The notes below the pieces were generated by a model, which saw only the letters and a program-made list of their open reading frames with translations, ran no database searches and had not been told where the DNA came from. Below, piece after piece: positions 8,794 to 15,894 of a DNA stretch of 64,000 nucleotides. Each line of letters begins with the position of its first letter. Positions within the stretch are counted from its first letter, which is position 1. The stretch is from an uncultured Clostridia bacterium (lineage in GTDB: Bacteria; Bacillota; Clostridia; Monoglobales; Monoglobaceae): positions 28,431 to 92,430 of the forward strand of contig CAKSIW010000002.1 in NCBI GenBank assembly GCA_934463175.1, written 5' to 3'. A program made the translations under genes and the position numbers.

Positions 8794-10914
8794 ATGATTT
8801 ATATTATCAAAAAAGACGGAACAAAAGAGGAATATAATGTTGAAAAGGTTGTTGCCGCGGTGAAGAAATCCGCGTTCCGCGCCCTGATCACCTTCACGGA
8901 CGAGGAGCTTGGCATGATTAAGACCTTTGTTGACAGCCGTGTCCTCAACATGGGCAAGGACGAAATCCCGATTTCGGAAATGCACAACATTGTCGAGGGC
9001 GCACTCGACCGCGTGAATCCGACAGTTGCCAAGAGCTACCGCGACTATCGGAACTATAAGCAGGACTTTGTTCACATGCTTGACGAGGTATATCAGAAAA
9101 GCCAGGCGATTATGTATATCGGCGACAAGGAAAACTCCAACTCGGATTCGGCTCTTGTCTCAACAAAACGCTCCCTGATTTTCAATCAGCTCAACAAGGA
9201 GCTTTATCAGAAGTTTTTCATGACGGTTGAGGAGCTTCAGGCGTGCCGTGAAGGCTATATCTACGTCCACGACATGTCAGCGCGCCGCGACACGATGAAC
9301 TGCTGCCTGTTTGATGTTAAAACCGTGCTTGAAGGCGGCTTTGAAATGGGCAACCTTTGGTATAACGAGCCGAAAACGCTTGATGTTGCGTTTGATGTCA
9401 TCGGCGACATTGTTCTGTCGGCGGCAAGCCAGCAGTACGGCGGCTTCACCGTTCCCGAGGTTGACAAAATTCTTGCGCCGTATGCCGAAAGAACATACAA
9501 AAAGCTCCTTGAAAAATACAGAGCACTCGGGCTTTCGGAGGAGGTCTGCGAACACGAAGCGGTGGCGGACATTGAAAACACCTTTGCGCAGGGCTTTCAG
9601 GGTTGGGAATATAAATTCAACACAGTTGCGTCAAGCCGCGGAGACTATCCGTTCATCACAATGACAATGGGTCTCGGAACGGGACGCTTTGAGAAAATGG
9701 CTTCCAAATTAATGCTGAGTGTCCGCCGCGGCGGTCAGGGCAAAAAGACCTGTAAAAAGCCCGTCCTGTTCCCGAAAATCGTCTTTCTCTATGACGAGGC
9801 TCTTCACGGACCCGGCATGGAGCTTGAAGATGTCTTTGAAGCAGGAATCGAATGCTCACGCAAGACAATGTACCCCGACTGGCTCTCTCTGACGGGCGAA
9901 GGCTATGTTGCATCAATATACAAAAAATATAAAAAGGTTGTGTCCCCTATGGGCTGCCGCGCATTTCTTTCTCCGTGGTATGAACGCGGCGGAATCAAGC
10001 CGGCGGACGAAAATGACGTTCCTGTTTTTGTCGGACGCTTCAACATCGGCGCAGTCAGCCTTCATCTGCCGATGATATATGCCAAGGCACAGAAGGAAAG
10101 CCGTGACTTCTATGAGGTTCTGGACTATTACCTCGAGCTGATACGCAACCTGCACCTGCGCACATATGACTACCTCGGCGAAATGCGCGCGTCCACAAAT
10201 CCGCTTGCATACTGCGAAGGCGGATTTCTCGGCGGACATCTCGGCATTCACGACAAAATCAAGCCTCTTTTGGATTCCGCAACCGCGTCGTTCGGGATAA
10301 CCGCGCTCAATGAGCTTCAGCAGCTGTATAACAAAAAATCCATTGCTGAGGACGGTCGTTTTGCAATTGAGGTCATGGAGCATATCAACAAAAAGGTTGC
10401 CGAGTTTAAGGAGCAGGACGGTCGGCTCTATGCTCTCTACGGCACTCCTGCCGAAAGCCTGTGCGGTCTTCAGGTTAAGCAGTTCCGCGCAAAATACGGA
10501 ATTGTGCAGAATGTTTCGGATCGCGAATATGTCAGCAACAGCTTCCACTGCCATGTCACCGAGGAGCTGACGCCGATTCAGAAGCAGGACTTGGAGAAGC
10601 GTTTCTGGGATTTGATGAACGGCGGAAAGATTCAGTATGTGAAATATCCGATTGACTATAACATTGAAGCCGTCAAAACGCTTGTGAGACGCGCAATGGA
10701 TATGGGATTTTATGAGGGCGTCAACCTTTCGCTTTCATACTGCGACGACTGCGGACATCAGGAGCTTGACATGGACGTTTGCCCCAAGTGCGGAAGCCGC
10801 AACCTCACCAAAATTGACAGAATGAACGGTTACCTTTCCTATTCAAGAGTGAAGGGCGACACAAGGCTCAACGATGCCAAAATGGCGGAAATCAGGGATA
10901 GGAGAAGTATGTAA
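8794..10914 (+). CDS. nrdD: Anaerobic (class III) ribonucleoside-triphosphate reductase
   Basis: NrdD reduces ribonucleoside triphosphates to deoxy forms under anaerobic conditions with a glycyl radical. The 706-residue protein starts with an ATP-cone allosteric domain (MIYIIKKDGTKEEYNVEKVV, ~1-90), followed by the large ten-stranded barrel. Near the C terminus are the zinc-binding cysteines CDDCGHQELDMDVCPKCG and the glycyl-radical segment RMNGYLSYSRVKGD, where the glycine carries the radical. The start follows GGAAAGGAAT. The stop overlaps the nrdG start (TAATG). The promoter and probable NrdR boxes lie just upstream. It implies growth without oxygen, and no aerobic reductase is seen here. 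Confidence 0.96.
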   Translation: MIYIIKKDGTKEEYNVEKVVAAVKKSAFRALITFTDEELGMIKTFVDSRVLNMGKDEIPISEMHNIVEGALDRVNPTVAKSYRDYRNYKQDFVHMLDEVYQKSQAIMYIGDKENSNSDSALVSTKRSLIFNQLNKELYQKFFMTVEELQACREGYIYVHDMSARRDTMNCCLFDVKTVLEGGFEMGNLWYNEPKTLDVAFDVIGDIVLSAASQQYGGFTVPEVDKILAPYAERTYKKLLEKYRALGLSEEVCEHEAVADIENTFAQGFQGWEYKFNTVASSRGDYPFITMTMGLGTGRFEKMASKLMLSVRRGGQGKKTCKKPVLFPKIVFLYDEALHGPGMELEDVFEAGIECSRKTMYPDWLSLTGEGYVASIYKKYKKVVSPMGCRAFLSPWYERGGIKPADENDVPVFVGRFNIGAVSLHLPMIYAKAQKESRDFYEVLDYYLELIRNLHLRTYDYLGEMRASTNPLAYCEGGFLGGHLGIHDKIKPLLDSATASFGITALNELQQLYNKKSIAEDGRFAIEVMEHINKKVAEFKEQDGRLYALYGTPAESLCGLQVKQFRAKYGIVQNVSDREYVSNSFHCHVTEELTPIQKQDLEKRFWDLMNGGKIQYVKYPIDYNIEAVKTLVRRAMDMGFYEGVNLSLSYCDDCGHQELDMDVCPKCGSRNLTKIDRMNGYLSYSRVKGDTRLNDAKMAEIRDRRSM

Positions 10915-11414
10915 TGCATTTTCATAATATAACAAAGGACGATATGCTGAACGGGGAGGGGCTGCGCGTTGTGCTGTGGGTTGCAGGCTGCGGACACCGC
11001 TGTCCCGGCTGTCACAATCCCATAACGTGGGACGAGACAGGCGGCATTGAATTTGACACGGACGCGGAGCATGAGCTGTTTGAAGCTCTGAACCGTCCGT
11101 ACATCTCGGGTATAACCTTTTCGGGAGGAGATCCGCTTTTTCCGTCAAACCGCGCCGAGATCGGACGGCTGATTGAAAAATGCCGCACACTCTTTCCTTT
11201 GAAAACCATATGGCTTTATACAGGGTATCTGTGGGAGGAAATCTGCGATTTGGATTTTATCAAAACTGTTGACGTTATTGTTGACGGAAGATTTGACGAA
11301 TCGCGGAAGGACGCAAAGCTTTTTTGGAAGGGGAGCACGAATCAGCGTGTGATTGATGTGAAAAAAACGCTTGAAAACGGCAGTGTTGTTCTTCATGGAA
11401 AGGAGCGCGAATGA
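10914..11414 (+). CDS. nrdG: Anaerobic ribonucleotide reductase-activating protein
   Basis: NrdG is the radical-SAM enzyme that installs the glycyl radical on NrdD. The 166-residue protein shows the cluster-binding cysteine motif in AGCGHRCPGCHNP (CxxxCxxC), the ITFSGGDPLF SAM-contact segment, and VDVIVDGRFDESRKD towards the end. Length is typical. Its ATG shares a base with the nrdD stop, so the two are translationally coupled. A terminator stem begins inside its last codons. Confidence 0.96.
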   Translation: MHFHNITKDDMLNGEGLRVVLWVAGCGHRCPGCHNPITWDETGGIEFDTDAEHELFEALNRPYISGITFSGGDPLFPSNRAEIGRLIEKCRTLFPLKTIWLYTGYLWEEICDLDFIKTVDVIVDGRFDESRKDAKLFWKGSTNQRVIDVKKTLENGSVVLHGKERE

Positions 11415-11430
11415 AATCGCGTTCCTTTTT
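11402..11430 (+). terminator. Terminator after nrdDG
   Basis: GGAGCGCGA (11402-11410) pairs with TCGCGTTCC (11417-11425) around a 6-base loop containing the nrdG stop codon, followed by TTTTT. It is a compact intrinsic terminator. Confidence 0.85.
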
Positions 11431-11460
11431 GTTGGAACGCTGTGTCCGGGTCTCTTTTAT

Positions 11461-11477
11461 GGGGAACAAAGTTCCCC
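11461..11477. other. Small GGGGAAC palindrome in a gene-poor stretch
   Basis: GGGGAAC and GTTCCCC flank a three-base loop in the 11431-11723 gap. The rest of this gap holds two possible 29-codon ORFs (listed separately) and nothing else recognised. Confidence 0.4.
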
Positions 11478-11525
11478 ACCACTCCCTTTTTACGGTGGCG
11501 TTACCTTAGCTCTGAATTTATGACA

Positions 11526-11615
11526 TTACCGATTATTCTGTTGTGTCGATTTTTCTGCCGTTTCTGTGCTGCTGCCGTCCATACTGATACCTTTTTGGGC
11601 AAGTTCATCTTTCAT
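11526..11615 (-). CDS. Possible 29-residue ORF downstream of the Mor-like gene
   Basis: A 30-codon frame begins with ATG at 11615, five bases after GAGG. It encodes MKDELAQKGISMDGSSTETA and then a glutamine/asparagine-rich tail. The frame stays open upstream of the ATG as YPGSKELKLFEAK, so it may instead be the tail of a decayed longer gene with a frameshift. No family is recognised. It follows the other short ORF by a few bases and lies in the accessory patch next to tRNA-Ser. Confidence 0.3.
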   Translation of the reverse strand: MKDELAQKGISMDGSSTETAEKSTQQNNR

Positions 11616-11622
11616 TTTAGCC

Positions 11623-11712
11623 TCAAATAACTTTAGCTCTTTGCTGCCAGGGTATCGGAATTTTCAAGAGAATATCTCCGAATATCAGCAATGCACCGTG
11701 AATCCCTTTCAC
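11623..11712 (-). CDS. Possible 29-residue ORF directly after the Mor-like gene
   Basis: A GTG at 11712 follows a strong GGGGGG purine run and opens a 30-codon frame, VKGIHGALLIFGDILLKIPI and a short basic end. It starts 12 bases after the stop codon of the Mor-like gene. The middle is hydrophobic and could span a membrane, but this may be chance. The region may also be a frameshifted gene remnant, because the next frame gives a plausible continuation (RRYSLENSDTLAAKS). No homology can be stated. Confidence 0.3.
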   Translation of the reverse strand: MKGIHGALLIFGDILLKIPIPWQQRAKVI

Positions 11713-11723
11713 TCTATCCCCCC

Positions 11724-12008
11724 TCACTTCACAGACTCTTTAATGAGCCTTCTTAATGCTTTTTCCGAGTAGCTGTATTTCACAGCCAGTTGTTTTAGGT
11801 TTGTGCCGTCGTATTCCTCTAAAATCCGTTGCTTTACCATATCGGGGTTAAGGAAACGCATAGGAAAATTAACCTGTGTACCTTTGTAGAGCCGGTACAT
11901 TCTCATAGCGACATCAATTCCAAATTCGTCATTGATGTCTTTATAGACTGAATTTAGCAATTCCTTGTTATTTTCCAACAGCACCACCTCGCAATTTAAT
12001 TTTACCAT
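11724..12008 (-). CDS. Mor-like transcriptional regulator
   Basis: A 94-residue (or 84-residue) protein resembling the Mor transcription activator family of phage Mu and of clostridial mobile elements. The first half (NDEFGIDVAMRMYRLYKGTQ) resembles the Mor dimerisation region, and the C-terminal NLKQLAVKYSYSEKALRRLI is a helix-turn-helix. The ATG at 12008 has a poor ribosome site. The TTG at 11978, six bases after GAGGTG, is an equally likely start. In other Clostridia such genes sit in integrative elements. Here no integrase or relaxase is visible, so I read it as a leftover or cargo gene. Target genes are unknown. Confidence 0.65.
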   Translation of the reverse strand: MVKLNCEVVLLENNKELLNSVYKDINDEFGIDVAMRMYRLYKGTQVNFPMRFLNPDMVKQRILEEYDGTNLKQLAVKYSYSEKALRRLIKESVK

Positions 12009-12082
12009 AGCCTTTTGCCCCGTTCAAAAGACATTTTCCACGGGTTTGTCCGTTTTGGGTGTTTCTGTGCCTGTGTGAAGTT

Positions 12083-12424
12083 TCAGAAATGAGGCGGTGT
12101 GATTGAGAGTGCCATCACAAGAACGACCGAAAAATCGCTTGATAACTGGATTTGTGCGCTTGCATAGGGTTCTTCCGATGCCTTGATTATGTCAAGAAAT
12201 TCGGGTGTGATTTTGTCAATCTCCTGATGAAAAATTTTTTTGAGATTTTTTAATTCCTCCGATTTTTCAATCAGAAGAACATAGCCGCCTAAGTCCGTGT
12301 CGGGATTTCTCATCTCGCCATAGTAGAAATTCAAGAGAGCAACCGTCTTTTCTATTTCAAATAAAACAGGGGGAGGAAGTCCGCAGAGCCTTTCACAATC
12401 TTGCTTGGTACTGATTTTTTTCAT
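12083..12424 (-). CDS. Hypothetical protein, 113 residues
   Basis: An unrecognised protein with a good ribosome site (AAGGAGTTTTTAATT before ATG). It appears mostly helical: MKKISTKQDCERLCGLPPPV, a central segment rich in glutamate and leucine (YVLLIEKSEELKNLKKIF), and a C-terminal hydrophobic stretch SDFSVVLVMALS. There is no signal peptide and no catalytic motif. It lies 74 bases upstream of the Mor-like gene in the same orientation, near two tRNA-Ser genes. Together with the small ORFs it forms the only patch that resembles mobile-element cargo. Function unknown. Confidence 0.6.
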   Translation of the reverse strand: MKKISTKQDCERLCGLPPPVLFEIEKTVALLNFYYGEMRNPDTDLGGYVLLIEKSEELKNLKKIFHQEIDKITPEFLDIIKASEEPYASAQIQLSSDFSVVLVMALSITPPHF

Positions 12425-12538
12425 AATTAAAAACTCCTTTCTTTCAGTATCATAAAGATAATATCTGTCAGAAAAGAGCTTTGTTTCGGATTTATTAAGA
12501 TGTCAAACCTGTTGTAAGCTAATGTTTTGCATTAGGAC

Positions 12539-12571
12539 AAAAAAATAGCCCAGAGCCTTGATAACTCTGGG
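12539..12571 (-). terminator. Terminator after the tRNA-Ser pair
   Basis: On the minus strand CCCAGAG and CTCTGGG (12549-12571) form a stem, followed by a seven-U run at 12539-12545. A second short GC stem (CCCC...GGGG) lies between it and the tRNA. It is well placed to end the tRNA-Ser transcript. Confidence 0.85.
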
Positions 12572-12599
12572 ATTTTCACCCCGAAAGTGGGGATTTTAT

Positions 12600-12690
12600 T
12601 GGCGGAGAAGGAGGGATTTGAACCCTCGCGCCGCGTTAACGACCTACACCCTTAGCAGGGGCGCCTCTTCGGCCTCTTGAGTACTTCTCC
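12600..12690 (-). tRNA. tRNA-Ser (anticodon GCT)
   Basis: A 91-base class II tRNA with acceptor GGAGAAG/CTTCTCC, discriminator G and an encoded CCA. The anticodon loop contains GCT, the variable arm is long (typical of serine) and the T-loop is GGTTCAAATCC. It lies 27 bases after tRNA-Ser(TGA) in the same transcript. It reads AGC/AGU codons. Confidence 0.95.
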
Positions 12691-12717
12691 GAATTTAAAA
12701 ACATATTAAAAATAAAA

Positions 12718-12804
12718 TGGCGGAGAGGCAGAGATTCGAACTCTGGGTGCTTTCGCATCACTAGTTTTCAAGACTAGCTCCTTAAACCACTCGGACACCT
12801 CTCC
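12718..12804 (-). tRNA. tRNA-Ser (anticodon TGA)
   Basis: An 87-base class II tRNA with acceptor GGAGAGG/CCTCTCC, encoded CCA, anticodon loop CTTGAAA (anticodon TGA) closed by a CTAGT/ACTAG stem, a long variable arm and T-loop GTTCGAATC. A consensus promoter lies 30 bases upstream and also serves the GCT tRNA. Confidence 0.95.
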
Positions 12805-12834
12805 GTAACAGCCGCTTCCATTTGCGACTTTAAT

Positions 12835-12863
12835 ATTATATCACAGCTTTTCCGATATGTCAA
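12835..12863 (-). promoter_or_regulatory. Promoter of the tRNA-Ser pair
   Basis: Minus-strand TTGACA (12858-12863) and TATAAT (12835-12840) with a 17-base spacer. The spacer contains CGGAAAAGCTGT, which also occurs in the spacer of the rimP promoter at 8611-8639. Confidence 0.9.
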
Positions 12864-12890
12864 TACCTTATTTTCACTTTTTATAATTTC

Positions 12891-13418
12891 TCATCTTCGG
12901 CTTCTGCTGAGCACTCTCACAACAAGATATGCCAATGCACCGCCGATGACAGCCGTGACAAACTGCGCCGCACCGAATAATGCCGAAATCACTGCCGCTT
13001 GCTTTTCGGGTATGTTCGGCATGAGCGGAAGTGCAATTCTGACTATTCCAAAATACAGCACCGCAAACTTTGCCGCCGCACCGATAAGCACCGACACTGC
13101 CCATTTCAGCAAATCATTCATGTTCAGCACAGAGACAAGCCCTCCGCAGACAACAACAATCACAAGATTTCCGAGAGCAATGAGCGGCACAAGCTGCGGA
13201 AGCTTCGGTCCGATTCCGAGCAGAAATGCCATCAGCGGCGAAATCACCGCAACGCATATTCCGCCTGCAATCCCTGTCAATGATGCCGCCGCAATGAGTA
13301 TCATATTGACGAGTGAGCCTGTGACAAGCTGTGACATTGACTTCGTAATAAATTGTACAACAACCAAAACAGCTATTAAAACAGCTGTCGTTGTGATAAA
13401 TTTGGTTTTCCTATTCAA
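12891..13418 (-). CDS. ECF transporter S component-like membrane protein
   Basis: A 175-residue, very hydrophobic protein with about five to six predicted membrane helices. It starts MNRKTKFITTTAVLIAVLVV, then shows a loop rich in small residues and a GIAGGICVAVISPLMAFLLG segment. This size and pattern are typical of the substrate-binding (S) components of energy-coupling factor vitamin transporters. No riboswitch was recognised that would name the substrate, and the shared ATPase/T subunits are not in the window. The start is probably TTG at 13418, nine bases after GGGAG. The gene closes the mre-min block. The family call is moderate; the substrate is unknown. Confidence 0.7.
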   Translation of the reverse strand: MNRKTKFITTTAVLIAVLVVVQFITKSMSQLVTGSLVNMILIAAASLTGIAGGICVAVISPLMAFLLGIGPKLPQLVPLIALGNLVIVVVCGGLVSVLNMNDLLKWAVSVLIGAAAKFAVLYFGIVRIALPLMPNIPEKQAAVISALFGAAQFVTAVIGGALAYLVVRVLSRSRR

Positions 13419-13442
13419 TTTTCACATCTCCCTGAAGCCCTG

Positions 13443-13511
13443 CTGACTGCCCGTGCAGCACTCCGCTGCCGCCCGGCTGCGGCAAGATCTGCACAGACCG
13501 CGTTCAGTCAG
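13443..13511 (-). promoter_or_regulatory. GC-rich nested hairpin between mgsA and the ECF gene
   Basis: Three nested stems are visible: CTGACTG (13443-13449) with CAGTCAG (13505-13511), GTGCAG (13453-13458) with CTGCAC (13489-13494), and GCCGC (13468-13472) with GCGGC (13479-13483). Together they fill almost the whole 94-base gap before the TTG start of the transporter gene. No U-run follows on the minus strand. It does not match a vitamin riboswitch that I can recall. It may be an attenuator or an mRNA processing site. Confidence 0.5.
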
Positions 13512-13512
13512 G

Positions 13513-13923
13513 CTATTTTTTATCCTTCGGATTGACAATATCACGCCATTCCAAATCGCCTCTGTCAAGACCGCGAATGAGCACCTCAGCCGTTGCACTG
13601 TTGGTTGCAAGCGGAATGTTGTGCACATCACAAAGTCTGAAAAGCGCGGAAACATCAGGTTCATGCGGCTGAGCCGTGAGCGGGTCACGAAAGAACAAAA
13701 CAAGATCAATCTCATTATATGCAATGCGCGCACCAATCTGCTGGTCACCGCCCTGCGGGCCCGACAAAAAAAGGTTCACGTCCATTCCTGTTGCCTCAAT
13801 TACCAGATTACCTGTTGTCCCCGTTGCACAAAGATTATGCTTGCTCAGGATTCCCTTGTAAGCAATGCAGAAATCAACCATCAGTTCTTTTTTCTTGTCA
13901 TGTGCAATTAACGCTATGTTCAC
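13513..13923 (-). CDS. mgsA: Methylglyoxal synthase
   Basis: MgsA converts dihydroxyacetone phosphate to methylglyoxal and phosphate, a bypass of lower glycolysis used under phosphate limitation. The 136-residue protein starts [19 protein letters not shown] and shows the phosphate-binding ATGTTG. It also has the family signature [13 protein letters not shown], whose aspartate belongs to the catalytic set, then [18 protein letters not shown]. Length is typical. It follows minE in the same direction. This neighbourhood (min genes, then mgsA) is common in Clostridia. Confidence 0.95.
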   Translation of the reverse strand: MNIALIAHDKKKELMVDFCIAYKGILSKHNLCATGTTGNLVIEATGMDVNLFLSGPQGGDQQIGARIAYNEIDLVLFFRDPLTAQPHEPDVSALFRLCDVHNIPLATNSATAEVLIRGLDRGDLEWRDIVNPKDKK

Positions 13924-14008
13924 ACCCTAACCCCCTAATTGGTAATGTCAAATTCTGTTATTCATTTGTGTTAAGACCGCATATATCGTCAAAATACATC
14001 TTTAATTT

Positions 14009-14284
14009 TTATCTCTTTTTCATGCTCTTAATCGGAATATTCGCCGTGAGCGCGGGAACCTGCGTCTTTCCGTCGTCACTCTGCGCGGTTGTTATGTGAA
14101 TGTCCAGTCCGCTGTCCGCAACGTCCATATATTTTGCAAGAACCTGCATTATTTCATCTTTTATCTGCTCCAGAAAATCGGGGGAAACATTTGCTCTGTC
14201 ATGCACAAGCACAAGTTTCAGCCTGTCTGCCGCTTCGCTTCCCGAGCCTTTTTTTCTGCCAAAAATCTTAGACAAATCCAGCAT
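14009..14284 (-). CDS. minE: Cell division topological specificity factor MinE
   Basis: MinE stimulates the MinD ATPase and drives Min oscillation, restricting Z-ring inhibition to the poles. The 91-residue protein has an amphipathic N terminus (MLDLSKIFGRKK). The MinD-interacting segment includes ADRLKLVLVHDRANVSP, and the dimerising C-terminal strand-helix-strand follows (LEQIKDEIMQVLAKYMDV ... HITTAQ). It starts after AAGGAGAG, 25 bases downstream of minD. Its presence means this rod-like Gram-positive uses MinE in place of or beside DivIVA/MinJ. Confidence 0.95.
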   Translation of the reverse strand: MLDLSKIFGRKKGSGSEAADRLKLVLVHDRANVSPDFLEQIKDEIMQVLAKYMDVADSGLDIHITTAQSDDGKTQVPALTANIPIKSMKKR

Positions 14285-14309
14285 TGATTTCTCTCTCCTT
14301 AATATAAAA

Positions 14310-15101
14310 TTAGTTCTTTCCGAACAGCTTTTTCAGCTTTCCGAGAAACGTGTTTTCATCAAGATCCATAAGCGGAACATTGTTTCCGACAAGCCTCTGC
14401 GTGATGTTTCTGTAACCCTGACCGGCAGATGATTTCATGTTGACAACAGCAGGCTCTCCCTTGTTTGTCGATACTATTATATCCTGGTCATCGGGAATGA
14501 TTCCGATTAAATCAATATTGAGAATGTCAATTATATCATCAATATTCATCATATCTCCGCGTCTCACCATGTCGGGACGGATTCTGTTTATAATCAGATA
14601 GTGCTCCTCAATTTCATTTGCCTCCAGAAGCCCGATGATCCTGTCGGCATCACGAACAGCCGAAACCTCGGGGGTTGTGACAATGAGTGCCTTGTCCGCG
14701 CCGGCAATCGCATTTTTAAAGCCCTGTTCGATTCCTGCCGGGCAGTCAATGATTATGAAATCATATTCCTCGCGCAGCTTATCGCAAAGCTCCTTCATCT
14801 GTTCAACCGAAACCGCGTCCTTATCCTTTGTCTGTGCCGCCGGTATGAGGAAAAGCCCGTCAAAACGCTTATCCTTGATTGCAGCCTGTCTCGGCGAGCA
14901 AACGCCCGTCACAACATCAACAAGATCATAAACAATTCTATTTTCAAGACCAAGCACAACATCAAGGTTTCTCAGACCGATGTCTGTGTCGATCAGCACA
15001 ACCTTTTTCCCAAGCTTGGCAAGACCCACACCAAGATTCGCAGTGGTCGTTGTCTTGCCCACTCCGCCTTTACCGGAAGTTATAACTATTACCTGTGACA
15101 T
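14310..15101 (-). CDS. minD: Septum site-determining ATPase MinD
   Basis: MinD is a membrane-cycling P-loop ATPase that recruits MinC and is released by MinE. The 263-residue protein begins MSQVIVITSGKGGVGKTTTT with the deviant Walker A (K11, K16). It has VVLIDTDIGLRNLD as the switch region and IIIDCPAGIE as Walker B. The C-terminal FLGKLKKLFGKN is the amphipathic membrane-targeting helix. GGAGG precedes the start. A promoter-like pair in the 73-base gap after minC suggests minDE can be transcribed separately. Confidence 0.97.
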   Translation of the reverse strand: MSQVIVITSGKGGVGKTTTTANLGVGLAKLGKKVVLIDTDIGLRNLDVVLGLENRIVYDLVDVVTGVCSPRQAAIKDKRFDGLFLIPAAQTKDKDAVSVEQMKELCDKLREEYDFIIIDCPAGIEQGFKNAIAGADKALIVTTPEVSAVRDADRIIGLLEANEIEEHYLIINRIRPDMVRRGDMMNIDDIIDILNIDLIGIIPDDQDIIVSTNKGEPAVVNMKSSAGQGYRNITQRLVGNNVPLMDLDENTFLGKLKKLFGKN

Positions 15102-15141
15102 TTAAAGCCCTCCATACGCATTATAAATATCTTTTTATTTC

Positions 15142-15170
15142 ATATTAACACAAAATGCGTCAAATGTCAA
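15142..15170 (-). promoter_or_regulatory. Probable internal promoter of minDE
   Basis: Minus-strand TTGACA (15165-15170), a 17-base spacer and TAATAT (15142-15147) lie in the gap between minC and minD. Confidence 0.65.
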
Positions 15171-15174
15171 AATA

Positions 15175-15864
15175 TTATTTCTTTTTTTGCAAAAAATCTT
15201 CAATAAAAATACTGCCGTCTTTTATATATGCAATTTCAGGCACAATTGCACGGTTCACATCACCGTCGGGAGCACGCGTTATAATATCCGCAATTCTGAG
15301 CTGTGTCGGCGAAAGATTGAGTGCAACCACAATCGCCTCGCGGTTTCCCTTTGCGCCTGCGTGAACAGTTCCCTTGACCGTTCCCATCACGGCAATGTTG
15401 CCTGCCGCCGTCAGCTCCGCGCCCGGGTTCACATCTCCGATAATCACAATATGACCGTCGGACTCCAGCTGCTGTCCCGAACGCACCGTTTTGCAATAGA
15501 ACTTTGTTTTTTCATCATTTATGTCAATCTTGAATCCGCGGCTCAGAATCTTCTCCGCAGAGAGTGACGCCGACTGTCTGACAACCTTTTCGGCGGTCGT
15601 TTCCTTCAGCGCGTCCGGCTTCTCCCAAAGCGTAACCTTGCAGCCGAGAATCCTGCTCAATTCGTCAATAATCTCCGCATACTGCGCATCGGTCAGCGCA
15701 ATTCCGCGGAATCCGACATGCGGTTCAATCCCCTGAAAAAAGCTCTCCGATTTTCTGAACTTGTCAGCCACCGCCTCTTTTATATCCGCAAACGGAAGCT
15801 CCTCATTCAGGTATACAATCATACCGTCCTTATACAGCTTCAGCACAACAGCATTTCCATTCAT
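15175..15864 (-). CDS. minC: Septum site-determining protein MinC
   Basis: MinC inhibits FtsZ assembly and is positioned by MinD. The 229-residue protein has an N-terminal FtsZ-inhibiting domain (residues 1-~100, including VVLKLYKDGMIVYL and FRGIALTDAQ). The C-terminal right-handed beta-helix domain contains VRSGQQLESDGHIVIIGDVNPGAELTAAGNIAVMGTVKGTVHAG in outline, where the conserved R-S-G-Q motif binds MinD. It lies 30 bases after the PBP2 gene and upstream of minD. Confidence 0.94.
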   Translation of the reverse strand: MNGNAVVLKLYKDGMIVYLNEELPFADIKEAVADKFRKSESFFQGIEPHVGFRGIALTDAQYAEIIDELSRILGCKVTLWEKPDALKETTAEKVVRQSASLSAEKILSRGFKIDINDEKTKFYCKTVRSGQQLESDGHIVIIGDVNPGAELTAAGNIAVMGTVKGTVHAGAKGNREAIVVALNLSPTQLRIADIITRAPDGDVNRAIVPEIAYIKDGSIFIEDFLQKKK

Positions 15865-15894
15865 TGCATTTGCCTCTCTTTCCTCTTCTGTTTC

